Positions 1-7,945 of a stretch of DNA of 58,803 nt are shown in pieces. Numbering within the stretch: the first letter of the stretch is position 1; the number at the start of each line of letters is the position of its first letter. The position numbers and the translations under genes were made by a program. The notes beneath the pieces were generated by a model. It saw only the letters and a program-made list of their open reading frames with translations, ran no database searches and was not told the origin of the DNA. Source of the DNA: an uncultured Clostridia bacterium (GTDB lineage Bacteria; Bacillota; Clostridia; Oscillospirales; Oscillospiraceae); NCBI GenBank assembly GCA_947649615.1, contig CANSSG010000017.1, forward strand, positions 1 to 58,803. The letters run 5' to 3'.

Positions 1-148
1 TACCATCGTTAGAACTGTGCGCAGAAGCAAGCACCGGCATCGGCCCACGGCACTGTAGATAGAAAAACAAACTAAAGGCCGCAGCGAAAAATAATTACCC
101 CCCGTAATAAATGAGGGATTTTTAAACCGCAGGTTTAAATGATTTTTT

Positions 149-178
149 GGTTACTTTTTGTTCACACAAAAAGTAACC
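149..178. repeat. Intergenic stem-loop repeat, copy 1
   Basis: A perfect 13-bp stem (GGTTACTTTTTGT paired with ACAAAAAGTAACC) closes a 4-base loop. A GC-rich stem (TGCCGCGC/GCGCGGCA followed by AAAAATTT) comes directly after it. A near-identical stem lies at 10740-10769, so this looks like a dispersed genomic hairpin that may also terminate transcription. Bases 1-148 hold nothing else I can identify. Confidence 0.6.
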
Positions 179-207
179 CCTGCCGCGCGGAGCGCGGCAA
201 AAATTTA

Positions 208-236
208 TTGCTTTTTTGTGTTGGATTTGTTAGAAT
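208..236 (+). promoter_or_regulatory. Sigma-A type promoter of the LacI-family gene
   Basis: TTGCTT at 208-213 and TAGAAT at 231-236 are separated by exactly 17 bases. They lie just upstream of the AAGGAGGT ribosome binding site (246-253) that serves the GTG start at 260. Confidence 0.6.
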
Positions 237-259
237 AACCCCGGCAAGGAGGTGCTTTC

Positions 260-1294
260 GTGACAATTAAAGATATCGCCCGCCTTTCGGGCTGCGGTGT
301 GGCTACCGTGTCCCGCGTCCTGAACAATCACCCGGATGTTAGTCAGGAAACCCGCCGCAAGGTGATGGAAATCGTGGAAGCCAACGGCTTCCAGCCAAAT
401 AATAACGCCAAGCACCTCAAACAGCAGGCCGGTACCAGTATCGCCGTTATCGTTAAAGGCTCCCAGAATATGCTGTTCGCAGACCTGGTGGAGCGGATTC
501 AGACCCTCCTGCGGGACGCAGGGCGGGATTCCTCGGTCTATTACCTGGATGAGGACGCCGACGAGGTGGCGTACGCCCTTAAGCTTTGCAGAGAACGGAA
601 GCCCTTGGGCATCATGTTCCTCGGCGGCGACCTGAAGCTGTTCCAGGAACGCTTCCCACATATCAACGCGCCTTGTTTGCTGCTGACCAACAGCGCACAG
701 CCGTTGGGGTTTGACAACCTTTCTTCCATTACTACCAACGACGAAGAGGCCGCTTACCAGGTGATCCAGTTTCTCGCCGGACGGGGCCACCAGCATATCG
801 GCGTGCTGGGCGGGAATTGGTCCTGCGCGCAAATCAGCTACAGCCGCTTCCTGGGGTGCCGGAGGGCGTTCCAGGAGTTGGGCCTGCCCTTCGACGCGGA
901 ACGGCAGTGCGAGCCGTGCCGGTACTCTATGGCGGAAGCTTACGCCGCGACACGGCGGCTGCTGGGCCGCTGCCCGAAACTGACCGCGATCTTCGCCGTC
1001 AGCGACGTGATGGCTATGGGCGCCATCCGGGCTATGCGGGATTTGGGCAAACGGGTGCCTGATGACGTGTCCATCGTTGGCTTCGACGGAATCGCAATCG
1101 CCGACTTCTTGGTCCCCAGGCTTACTACCGTGCGGCAGAATACCCAGCATATGGCGGAAAGGGGCGTCGATGTGCTGCTGCGGAATATTGAACGGGGCGC
1201 CCACCCCGTTCATGAGGTGGTACCCTTCCAGCTTATCAGCGGCGAGAGCGTGGCCAGGCTGTCGCCAAGAATGAAGGACGCCCCCCCGCTCTGA
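260..1294 (+). CDS. LacI-family transcriptional regulator
   Basis: A 344-residue DNA-binding regulator of the LacI/GalR family. Residues 1-48 form the family helix-turn-helix and hinge helix, opening TIKDIARLSGCGVATVSRVL. From about residue 60 to 335 it has the periplasmic-binding-protein-like sugar sensor fold, including the SDVMAMGAIRAM and DVSIVGFDG segments typical of the family. The start is GTG with a strong AAGGAGGT site 6 bases upstream. It sits 54 bases before glycogen phosphorylase on the same strand, so it probably controls glycogen or maltodextrin use. The effector cannot be read from the sequence. Family assignment is secure; the target genes are inferred from position. Confidence 0.93.
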   Translation: MTIKDIARLSGCGVATVSRVLNNHPDVSQETRRKVMEIVEANGFQPNNNAKHLKQQAGTSIAVIVKGSQNMLFADLVERIQTLLRDAGRDSSVYYLDEDADEVAYALKLCRERKPLGIMFLGGDLKLFQERFPHINAPCLLLTNSAQPLGFDNLSSITTNDEEAAYQVIQFLAGRGHQHIGVLGGNWSCAQISYSRFLGCRRAFQELGLPFDAERQCEPCRYSMAEAYAATRRLLGRCPKLTAIFAVSDVMAMGAIRAMRDLGKRVPDDVSIVGFDGIAIADFLVPRLTTVRQNTQHMAERGVDVLLRNIERGAHPVHEVVPFQLISGESVARLSPRMKDAPPL

Positions 1295-1348
1295 GACCTT
1301 GTATCCCCACCTTTTTCATTTTCATCCTGAAAGGAGTTTGATTTCATC

Positions 1349-3622
1349 ATGGAACTGAGAGAACTACTCGCGCAGATTACAGAGGAGCGTTTTCACCTGA
1401 CGCCGGAAAAATGCGGGAACCGGCAGCTTTATACCGCCTTGCTGGCTTTGACCCAACATCTGACGGAGAAGCGGCCGGCCCCGGCGGTGGCGCGGAAGCT
1501 GTACTACTTCTCCGCCGAGTTTTTGATGGGCAAGCTGCTGGACAACAACCTCTTGGCCCTGGGCATCCATGGGCAGGTAAAAGAGCTGCTTGCCAAAATG
1601 GGAAAAGACCTGAGCGAGGTCGAGGACGCCGAGCCGGAGCCTTCCCTCGGCAACGGCGGCCTGGGGCGGTTGGCCGCCTGCTTCCTGGATTCTATCGCCG
1701 CGCTGGGCTTGCAGGGGGACGGCGTGGGGCTGAATTACCACTACGGGCTGTTCCATCAGAAGTTCGAGGGGAATAAGCAGGTGGAAACCCCGGACCCCTG
1801 GATGGAGGACGACAGTTGGCTGATCCCTACCGGCACCGTTTTTACCGTACCCTTCGGCGGGTTCGAGCTGAAGGCCGTGCTACGGGACATCGCCATACCC
1901 AGCGCTTACTGCGACAGGGCCAACCGGCTGCATCTGTTCGATGTGGAGGAGCCTGCCCAGCCGCCGGAATCGGGAATTGATTTTGATAAGACCGATATCG
2001 CCCATCAGATTACCAGCTTCCTCTATCCCGACGACAGCGATGAGGAGGGGAGGCTGCTGCGGGTCTATCAGCAGTACTTCATGGTGTCCGCCGGGGCGCA
2101 GCTTATCTTGAAGGAATTGGAGGAGCGGGGGTTCGCGCCGGATGAACTGGCCGGCCATGCCGTGGTCCAGATCAATGATACGCATCCGTCCATGGTCATC
2201 CCGGAATTGATCCGGCTGCTCATGGAGAAGGGGCTGTCCATGGACGAGGCCATCGGGCAGGTCGAGAGAACCTGCGCGTACACCAACCACACCATCCTGG
2301 CGGAAGCCTTGGAGAAGTGGCCGCTGGCCTTTATCGAAAAGGTGGCGCCGCAGCTGACGCCCATTATCAAGGAGCTGGACAAGAGGGCGCGGAAGGTCTC
2401 CGGCAACCCCGCCGTGGCCATCCTGGATGAGGATGGACTGGTCCATATGGCGCATATGGATATCCATTACGGGTATTCCGTCAACGGCGTGGCCGCGCTT
2501 CACACCGAAATCCTGAAAAAGGCGGAGTTGAAGGCCTTTTATGCCCTTTATCCGGAGAAATTCAACAATAAGACCAACGGCGTGACCTTGCGGCGGTGGC
2601 TGGAAGCCTGTAATCCGGAGCTGACCGCCCTTATCGACGGGTGCATCGGCGCCGATTGGCGGCAGCAGCCCGAAAAGCTGGAAGGGCTGCTGGCTTATGG
2701 GAACGACGGGCAGGTGTTGGGCAGGCTGCTGGCCGTGAAGCAGGCGGCAAAGGTGCGGTTCTGCGGGCAGCTTGAGGCGGCACAGGGCATCGCGCTGGAC
2801 CCCCAGTCTGTCTTTGACGTGCAAATCAAGCGGCTCCATGAGTACAAGCGGCAGCAGATGAACGCGCTGTACGTCATCGACAAATATCTGGAAATCAAGG
2901 CCGGGCAGACGCCCGAACGGCCTGTCACCGTGATTTTCGGCGCGAAGGCCGCCCCGGCTTACGTCATGGCCAAGCATATCATCCACCTGATCCTCTGCCT
3001 GCAAAGGCTGATCGAAAACGACCCGCAGGTCCGGCCCTGGCTGCGGGTGGCGATGGTGGAAAACTATAACGTCACATGGGCGGAACGGCTGATCCCGGCG
3101 GCGGATATTTCCGAGCAGATTTCCCTCGCCTCCAAGGAAGCCAGCGGCACCGGCAATATGAAGCTGATGGCCAACGGCGCGGTGACCCTGGGGACCCTGG
3201 ATGGGGCCAACGTGGAAATCGCCGAACTGGTCGGCCCGGAAAACATCTTTACCTTCGGCGCGCACAGCGACCGGGTCATCCGTCTCTACGACGCCAAGGG
3301 CGGCGAGCGGTACCGGGCGCTGGACTATTACCACACGCCCAAGGTGGAACGGCTGGTGGACTTCCTGCTCTCCCCGGAGCTGCTGGCGGTGGGCGACCCC
3401 CTGGCGCTGGCCGCGCTGTGGCGGGATATCAAGGGGAAGGACTGGTTTATGGCGCTGCTGGACCTGGAAGAGTATATCGCCGTCAAGGACCAGGCCGTGC
3501 GGCAGTATGCGGGCCGGGAGGCTTGGGCGCGGAAAATGCTCGTCAATATCGCCAAGGCGGGGTATTTCTCCTCCGACAGGACCATCCGGCAGTATAACGA
3601 GGATATCTGGCACCTGAGTTAG
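1349..3622 (+). CDS. glgP: Glycogen/starch/alpha-glucan phosphorylase
   Basis: Cytoplasmic PLP-dependent enzyme that releases glucose 1-phosphate from alpha-1,4-glucans using phosphate. At 757 residues it is slightly short for the 800-840-residue family because of a compact N-terminus. Family signatures run through the protein: [10 protein letters not shown] near residue 52, [69 protein letters not shown], and the PLP lysine segment [15 protein letters not shown] followed by [10 protein letters not shown]. An AAGGAG site precedes the ATG. It follows the LacI-type regulator by 54 bases and precedes a DUF3786 gene. No other glycogen gene is nearby. Confidence 0.96.
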   Translation: MELRELLAQITEERFHLTPEKCGNRQLYTALLALTQHLTEKRPAPAVARKLYYFSAEFLMGKLLDNNLLALGIHGQVKELLAKMGKDLSEVEDAEPEPSLGNGGLGRLAACFLDSIAALGLQGDGVGLNYHYGLFHQKFEGNKQVETPDPWMEDDSWLIPTGTVFTVPFGGFELKAVLRDIAIPSAYCDRANRLHLFDVEEPAQPPESGIDFDKTDIAHQITSFLYPDDSDEEGRLLRVYQQYFMVSAGAQLILKELEERGFAPDELAGHAVVQINDTHPSMVIPELIRLLMEKGLSMDEAIGQVERTCAYTNHTILAEALEKWPLAFIEKVAPQLTPIIKELDKRARKVSGNPAVAILDEDGLVHMAHMDIHYGYSVNGVAALHTEILKKAELKAFYALYPEKFNNKTNGVTLRRWLEACNPELTALIDGCIGADWRQQPEKLEGLLAYGNDGQVLGRLLAVKQAAKVRFCGQLEAAQGIALDPQSVFDVQIKRLHEYKRQQMNALYVIDKYLEIKAGQTPERPVTVIFGAKAAPAYVMAKHIIHLILCLQRLIENDPQVRPWLRVAMVENYNVTWAERLIPAADISEQISLASKEASGTGNMKLMANGAVTLGTLDGANVEIAELVGPENIFTFGAHSDRVIRLYDAKGGERYRALDYYHTPKVERLVDFLLSPELLAVGDPLALAALWRDIKGKDWFMALLDLEEYIAVKDQAVRQYAGREAWARKMLVNIAKAGYFSSDRTIRQYNEDIWHLS

Positions 3623-3737
3623 GGCGTGTTGACATTTTTCAAACAAGCCCTGACGTTCTGCAAAAGCGGCTTGGCGGGGGCTGGCCGTGCCGGGGAAAAT
3701 ACCTTTGCCGGGAATAACAGGAAAAAGAGGGGACGCT

Positions 3738-4361
3738 ATGGAAGTCGTCAACAATAAAGAAGAAAAACCGTTGGAATTTTACTTGGAAAGGTTCCGGGAG
3801 ATGGACCCCGCCGAAATGGCGGCGCGGTGCGGCCTGCCCTATGACGGCGCCGCCCGGGCCGTTTCCATGAACCTGCTGGGGGAAAGGTTTATCGTGACCC
3901 ACCCGGATTATACCGTGGTGGGTCCCTCCCCCCTGACAAACGCGGAGCGGATTCTCTTCCTCCGCTACCTCCTGGACGGCAGGAAGGCGCAGCCCTTGGG
4001 ACAGTACCTCACCTACCGCGAGTTTCCCTGGGGGGAGGTCTATTTGCAGCAGTTTACCGGGCGGTGCATCAAGCGCTTCGCGTTCTCCTACGGGAACAAG
4101 CTGGCGCTGCTGGACAGGATCATGGAAAGGCTCCCCGCCAAACGTCTCAGCCGCAGCGATTGCGGCTGGGAGGTGGAGCTGATGGAGGGGCTGGCGATAC
4201 AATTCCTTCTGTGGGCGGGGGACGAGGAATTCCCGCCCAACGCCCAGATTTTGTTTTCCGATAATTTCCGCTACGCGTTTACCGCCGAGGACCTGGCCAA
4301 CGTGGGGGATATCGTGCTGGGCCGGATGAAGAAAATCGGGGCGGCGTTGCAGGGCGGCTGA
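3738..4361 (+). CDS. DUF3786 domain-containing protein
   Basis: A 207-residue soluble protein resembling DUF3786, a family of unknown biochemical role. The recognisable features are an internal hydrophobic WEVELMEGLAIQFLLW segment and the acidic GDEEFPPNAQILFSDNF motif near residue 158, followed by an EDLANVGDIVLGRMKK tail. The ATG at 3738 was preferred to an upstream in-frame start because AAAGAGGGGACGCT lies just before it. It is 115 bases after glgP on the same strand, possibly co-transcribed, and no terminator is obvious between them. No signal peptide or membrane segment is seen. The family call is from memory of conserved motifs and the function is unknown. Confidence 0.7.
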   Translation: MEVVNNKEEKPLEFYLERFREMDPAEMAARCGLPYDGAARAVSMNLLGERFIVTHPDYTVVGPSPLTNAERILFLRYLLDGRKAQPLGQYLTYREFPWGEVYLQQFTGRCIKRFAFSYGNKLALLDRIMERLPAKRLSRSDCGWEVELMEGLAIQFLLWAGDEEFPPNAQILFSDNFRYAFTAEDLANVGDIVLGRMKKIGAALQGG

Positions 4362-4391
4362 AAAAATTCTTGTAAAGCTTTGTGAAAGTTG

Positions 4392-4420
4392 TTGCAATCT
4401 GCGGCCGTATGGTGTATGAT
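4392..4420 (+). promoter_or_regulatory. Sigma-A promoter of the THF-riboswitch transcript
   Basis: TTGCAA at 4392-4397 and TATGAT at 4415-4420 are spaced by 17 bases, about 50 bases before the riboswitch aptamer. This fits a transcript that starts just upstream of the aptamer and runs through folT-folC. Confidence 0.75.
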
Positions 4421-4468
4421 AGCCCTGTCAGCCAGGGTGAGGGCCTTGGCTCCCAATTGAATAGGATT

Positions 4469-4573
4469 GGTAGAGTAAGCATGGCGCGTAAAGTGGCAAG
4501 CGGCTGGGAAGTTGCCCTTGCACGAAAGGCCCCCGCGAAATAGGGCCTACGATGCCATGCTGCATCCGCTACC
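4469..4573 (+). ncRNA. Tetrahydrofolate (THF) riboswitch aptamer
   Basis: The conserved pieces of the class I THF riboswitch occur in order. The closing stem is formed by GGTAG (4469-4473) and CTACC (4569-4573). It is followed by AGAGTA, then GCATGGCGCGT pairing with the later GATGCCATGC, the AAGTGGCAAG/GGGAAGTTGCC internal region, and the 3-prime TGCATCCGCT motif just before the closing strand. The downstream genes encode folate transport and folate polyglutamylation, the expected regulon. Folate repletion is expected to lower expression. Base pairing was judged by eye; a covariance-model scan would confirm the boundaries. Confidence 0.92.
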
Positions 4574-4574
4574 A

Positions 4575-4618
4575 GGCGGCGCCTTGCGCCGCCAGGACCG
4601 TCGTTTTTGACGACGTCC
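4575..4618 (+). promoter_or_regulatory. Linker hairpins between THF aptamer and terminator
   Basis: Two further stem-loops follow the aptamer: GGCGGCGC/GCGCCGCC at about 4576-4593 and CGTCGT/ACGACG with a TTTTG loop at about 4599-4615. They could be part of the expression platform or spacer structures. There is no T-run after either, so neither looks like the terminator. Confidence 0.45.
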
Positions 4619-4639
4619 CTGCGCGTTTCCAGGATGTTG

Positions 4640-4686
4640 TATGCCAATCTTGGCCGTTTGACACGGCTTAGGTTGGCATATTTTAT
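4640..4686 (+). terminator. Intrinsic terminator of the THF riboswitch
   Basis: TATGCCAA (4640-4647) pairs with TTGGCATA (4673-4680). An inner GGCCGT/ACGGCT stem lies between them and TTTTATT follows at 4681. The terminator sits between the aptamer and the folT ribosome binding site, which suggests control by premature termination. The alternative antiterminator pairing was not resolved. Confidence 0.75.
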
Positions 4687-4763
4687 TCCTGGCGCCCTGG
4701 GCAGCCCAACTTTACCTCCCTAACACCAGCCCCTTCGGGCGGAATTTTAAGGAGGACACGCAA

Positions 4764-5372
4764 ATGGAGCGTAACCAAAATCAAAAAACAGCCCTCAAAA
4801 AAACCTTTTCCACCCAGAACCTCGTCATGATGGCCGCACTCATCGCTATGCAGATTATCCTCGCCCGCTTCCTCAGCATCCAGGCCAGCGACACCCTGCG
4901 CATCAGCTTTGAGAGCATCCCCGTGATCCTGGCCGGCATGTGGCTCGGACCCATCCCCGGCGCGATTGTGGCCGTAGTGGCCGATTTCCTGGGAACCATC
5001 CTCAGCGGCTACGGCACATGGTTCCCGCCCCTGGTGCTTGGACCCCTGTCTGTGGGCATCCTCAGCGGCATCAGCACCAAGTATATCTTCCGCAGCCCGC
5101 TGGCCGAAACCAGGGACGCCTGGAAGGTGGCCGTGGTTGTCGTTATCCTGGGCATCCTGAACAGCTTTGTCTTCGGCCTTATCGGCAGCACCCTCTATAG
5201 CTGCATCATGGTCAAGCAGGATACCACCATCTTCTGGGTCCTGCTGGGAACCAACCTGGTGCAGCGGCTGGCAACCAAGCCCCTGACCATCGCCGTCAAC
5301 GCCGTGGTGGTCACGATCGTCAACCGCGCCGTCTATAAGCCGGTGGTGCGGCGGCTCGTTTCCCGGGCATAA
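4764..5372 (+). CDS. folT: Folate ECF transporter S component
   Basis: A 202-residue integral membrane substrate-binding subunit of an energy-coupling-factor transporter, predicted to capture folates for import with a shared EcfAA'T module that is not encoded nearby. About five to six hydrophobic segments are present. S-component hallmarks are the N-terminal NLVMMAALIAMQIILAR helix, RISFESIPVILAGMWLGP with the short helix and loop that line the ligand pocket, and GAIVAVVADFLG. The ATG has an AAGGAGG site 7 bases upstream. Placement directly behind a THF riboswitch and before folC strongly supports folate as the substrate. Confidence 0.93.
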   Translation: MERNQNQKTALKKTFSTQNLVMMAALIAMQIILARFLSIQASDTLRISFESIPVILAGMWLGPIPGAIVAVVADFLGTILSGYGTWFPPLVLGPLSVGILSGISTKYIFRSPLAETRDAWKVAVVVVILGILNSFVFGLIGSTLYSCIMVKQDTTIFWVLLGTNLVQRLATKPLTIAVNAVVVTIVNRAVYKPVVRRLVSRA

Positions 5373-5399
5373 TACTTTAAGAAATCAGGTAATTTCAAT

Positions 5400-6659
5400 A
5401 TGACCTACGAAGAAGCGCTTCAGTACATCCACTCCGTAAACTGGGTGGGCAGCAAGCTGGGCCTGGAACGGACCCAGGTGCTTTTGGGCAAGCTGGGCAA
5501 CCCCCATGAAAAGCTGAAATTTATCCACATCGCCGGAACCAACGGCAAAGGCTCCACCGCCGCGATGCTCTCGTCGATTCTTGAGAAGGCCGGGTACCGG
5601 GTGGGATTGTATACCTCGCCGTTTATTAACCGCTTCAACGAGCGGATGCAGGTCAATGGGCGGCAGATCCCCGACGGTACGCTGGCGGAACTCACCCAGC
5701 GCATACAGCCCTACGCCGACGCTATGGAGGATTCCCCTACGGAATTCGAGCTTATTACCGCCCTCGCTATGGAATACTTCCTGGGGGAGCGGTGCGAAAT
5801 CGTGGTGCTGGAAACCGGCATGGGCGGCGAGCTGGATTCTACGAACGTCATCCGCACCCCGGAAGCGGCGGTCATCACCGCCATGGGGCTGGACCATGTG
5901 AAGGAATTGGGACCCACGATGGCCGATATCGCCCGGGCGAAGGGCGGCATCATCAAAGAGGGCGGCGCGGTGGTCAGCTATGGCGGGAACCCGGAGGCCG
6001 ACGCCGTGTTCGCGGACATCTGCGGGAGGAAGCATGCTTCCCTGCGCCAGCCGGATTTCGGGCAGATTGTACCCGGTGCGTTTGACTTGGACGGCCAGAG
6101 TTTTTCCTATGGCGGGTGGCACGGGCTGCGCATCCCGCTGGCGGGGCGCTACCAGATGAACAACGCCGCCGTGGTGCTGGAGACTGTAAGCGTCTTGCGG
6201 GAGCGGGGCTGGCGGATTCCTGATGAAGCCGTTCGGGACGGCATGGCGCAGACACGCTGGCCCGCACGGTTTGAGGTGCTGCGCCGGGCGCCTGTGTTTA
6301 TCGTGGACGGCGGGCATAACCCGCACGGCATCCAGGCTACGGCGGAAAGCTTGCAGCGGCTCTTCCCCGGCCGGAAATTTACCTTCGTCACCGGCGTGAT
6401 GGCGGACAAGGACGTGGAATCTATCCTGGGGTTGATTGTGCCTTTGGCGGAGCAGTTTTTCACCGTCCGCCCCAACAACCCCCGCGCCATGAAGGCGGAG
6501 GAGCTGGCAAGCCGCATTTCCGCTTTGGGCGCGAAGGCCACCCCATGCGGAAGCGTGGCGGACGGCGTGGCAAAAGCCATTGCGGCGGAAGGCGCGGACG
6601 GCGTGGCCTGCGCGTTGGGCTCGCTGTATATGAGCGGCGAAGTGCGGGAGTGCTTCTGA
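5400..6659 (+). CDS. folC: Folylpolyglutamate synthase / dihydrofolate synthase
   Basis: A 419-residue Mur-ligase-family enzyme that ligates glutamate to folates, and possibly to dihydropteroate, using ATP; polyglutamylation retains folates in the cell. The P-loop HIAGTNGKGSTAAML lies near residue 47. The Mur central-domain GLDHVKELGPTMADIARAKGGIIK segment lies near residue 163, with VDGGHNPHGI near residue 304 in the C-terminal domain. The gene begins 27 bases after folT, so it is under the same riboswitch. The ribosome binding site (AGGTAATTTCA) is weak, which suggests coupling to folT translation. Confidence 0.95.
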   Translation: MTYEEALQYIHSVNWVGSKLGLERTQVLLGKLGNPHEKLKFIHIAGTNGKGSTAAMLSSILEKAGYRVGLYTSPFINRFNERMQVNGRQIPDGTLAELTQRIQPYADAMEDSPTEFELITALAMEYFLGERCEIVVLETGMGGELDSTNVIRTPEAAVITAMGLDHVKELGPTMADIARAKGGIIKEGGAVVSYGGNPEADAVFADICGRKHASLRQPDFGQIVPGAFDLDGQSFSYGGWHGLRIPLAGRYQMNNAAVVLETVSVLRERGWRIPDEAVRDGMAQTRWPARFEVLRRAPVFIVDGGHNPHGIQATAESLQRLFPGRKFTFVTGVMADKDVESILGLIVPLAEQFFTVRPNNPRAMKAEELASRISALGAKATPCGSVADGVAKAIAAEGADGVACALGSLYMSGEVRECF

Positions 6660-6675
6660 AAGCGGGGAGGCTAAT

Positions 6676-7695
6676 ATGAAGCGGAGGATGTCCAGCATCC
6701 CCCTGATGCTGGAATATGTGTCCGGCCTGGCGTCCCATCCGGGAGATAAAAGCGCCGTGGAACGGATTCTCGCCCATGAGGACTATCAATTTGAACTGCG
6801 GCGGTACGGGATTCCCTCTGCGGCCCACTTGATTGACTACTTTTCCCGCTTGACTACAATCGCGCCGGAGGAAATTCCCGATTTGAGCGATAACCACCGG
6901 CGGAATTCCCTCCGGGAGAAGCATGGCGAGTGGCTGGACTGCGTACAAAACCCCCAAAAGTATGCGGAGCGCTGCCACCGGACGGAAGCGCTGTTCACGG
7001 ACGGCTTCCTGGCGGATATGCAGCGGCGGCTCACGGCGCTGTTCCCCAGGGGGACCGGGATGATTCCAGACCCGGCGGTGGTGTCCACCCTCAGCTTTGG
7101 GCGGTCCTTCGGCTACGCCCACGAAGGGGCGTTCCATCTGGATTTGTTCGGTATAGAACGCTGCTGTTCCTTGGAGGACCTGCCCCGGACCGTCCTCCAT
7201 GAGATGCACCATCTCCAGCTTCTCCATATGGCGGAAGCCGCCGGCAATTCCTATGACAGCTTCAGCCTGCTGGAGCAGTATATTCTCGGCTTCGCCTGGG
7301 AGGGGCTGGCGGTGAAGTTCTGCAACAACGCCGAGGGCGTTGTCTCACGGCGGATAGAGCCGGAACAGCCGCCTAACCTGCAGGTTCCAGCCCTGCCGGT
7401 GCTCAATGAACATTTTCAGGAGCATTTCCACCTCTTCTGCGACACCGTGAGCCGCATCAAGGCCGGGGATTTTACCAGGGAGGATATGGAGCGGCAATAC
7501 AGGCAGGTGTGGATGAACCCTTACCTTTACGGCGAAAAACCCTTGGAGCAGATGGCGGTTTACAGCTTCGGGAACGAATTGTACGGCTGCGTTTACGACG
7601 CCTTCGGGCTGGACGCGGTATTTGAGTGCTTCTATCACCCCGCGCGGCTGGCTGGCTATTTCAACCGGGCGGGCTGCGGCTGGGCCATCCCCTGA
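6676..7695 (+). CDS. Putative zinc metallopeptidase-like protein (DUF5700-like)
   Basis: A 339-residue soluble protein with no signal peptide. A clear HEMHH zinc-binding motif (HExxH form) lies near residue 175 and a glutamate in the WEGLAVKF segment about 35 residues later could be the third metal ligand, as in gluzincins. This resembles DUF5700/DUF2268-type predicted zinc proteases, but no characterised relative is recognised. It starts 16 bases after folC behind a GGGAGGC site, so it appears to be the third gene of the riboswitch-controlled transcript. Whether it has anything to do with folates is unknown. Confidence 0.6.
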   Translation: MKRRMSSIPLMLEYVSGLASHPGDKSAVERILAHEDYQFELRRYGIPSAAHLIDYFSRLTTIAPEEIPDLSDNHRRNSLREKHGEWLDCVQNPQKYAERCHRTEALFTDGFLADMQRRLTALFPRGTGMIPDPAVVSTLSFGRSFGYAHEGAFHLDLFGIERCCSLEDLPRTVLHEMHHLQLLHMAEAAGNSYDSFSLLEQYILGFAWEGLAVKFCNNAEGVVSRRIEPEQPPNLQVPALPVLNEHFQEHFHLFCDTVSRIKAGDFTREDMERQYRQVWMNPYLYGEKPLEQMAVYSFGNELYGCVYDAFGLDAVFECFYHPARLAGYFNRAGCGWAIP

Positions 7696-7753
7696 GGGTG
7701 GGGCGTTGTAGGGTTGCACAAGGATATTGTTAAATTTTTGTCATATCTCACCC

Positions 7754-7782
7754 TTGCAAATATTTCCGGGATTTGATACAAT
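7754..7782 (+). promoter_or_regulatory. Sigma-A promoter of fhs
   Basis: TTGCAA (7754-7759) and TACAAT (7777-7782) are spaced by 17 bases. This predicts a leader of roughly 155 bases ahead of the fhs start codon, so fhs is transcribed independently of the riboswitch operon. Confidence 0.7.
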
Positions 7783-7900
7783 TTGAATGTAAGTTGGGGC
7801 GGGATGGTTATGCCCCAAAACCTGCGGCGGGGGCCGCGCCTGATTTTTGTTATTGGCGCCGGGGTCGCGGACGATTGAAGCGCGGCGTCAAAATATAATT

Positions 7901-7931
7901 TTTCCCGGGGGTGGTGAAGTATCCCGGGAAA
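7901..7931 (+). promoter_or_regulatory. Leader hairpin next to the fhs ribosome binding site
   Basis: TTTCCCGGG pairs with CCCGGGAAA, a 9-bp stem with a purine-rich loop, ending one base before the AAGGAGGA ribosome binding site at 7933-7940. Its position suggests an influence on translation initiation. It has no THF-riboswitch signature. Confidence 0.4.
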
Positions 7932-7945
7932 CAAGGAGGATTCCT

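Noticed and set aside
1880-3754. Long antisense open frame (624 codons) opposite glycogen phosphorylase
   Set aside because: It is a shadow frame in GC-rich DNA. It has no ribosome binding site, its translation is low-complexity (His/Pro/Gln/Arg-rich) and matches no family, while the plus strand encodes a fully conserved enzyme.
4279-4647. Minus-strand frame over the THF riboswitch
   Set aside because: The conserved structured RNA explains the interval, and the frame has no coding motif or start signal.
7783-7945. Second THF riboswitch before fhs
   Set aside because: The conserved AGAGTA and TGCATCCGC core segments are absent; only a plain hairpin is seen.
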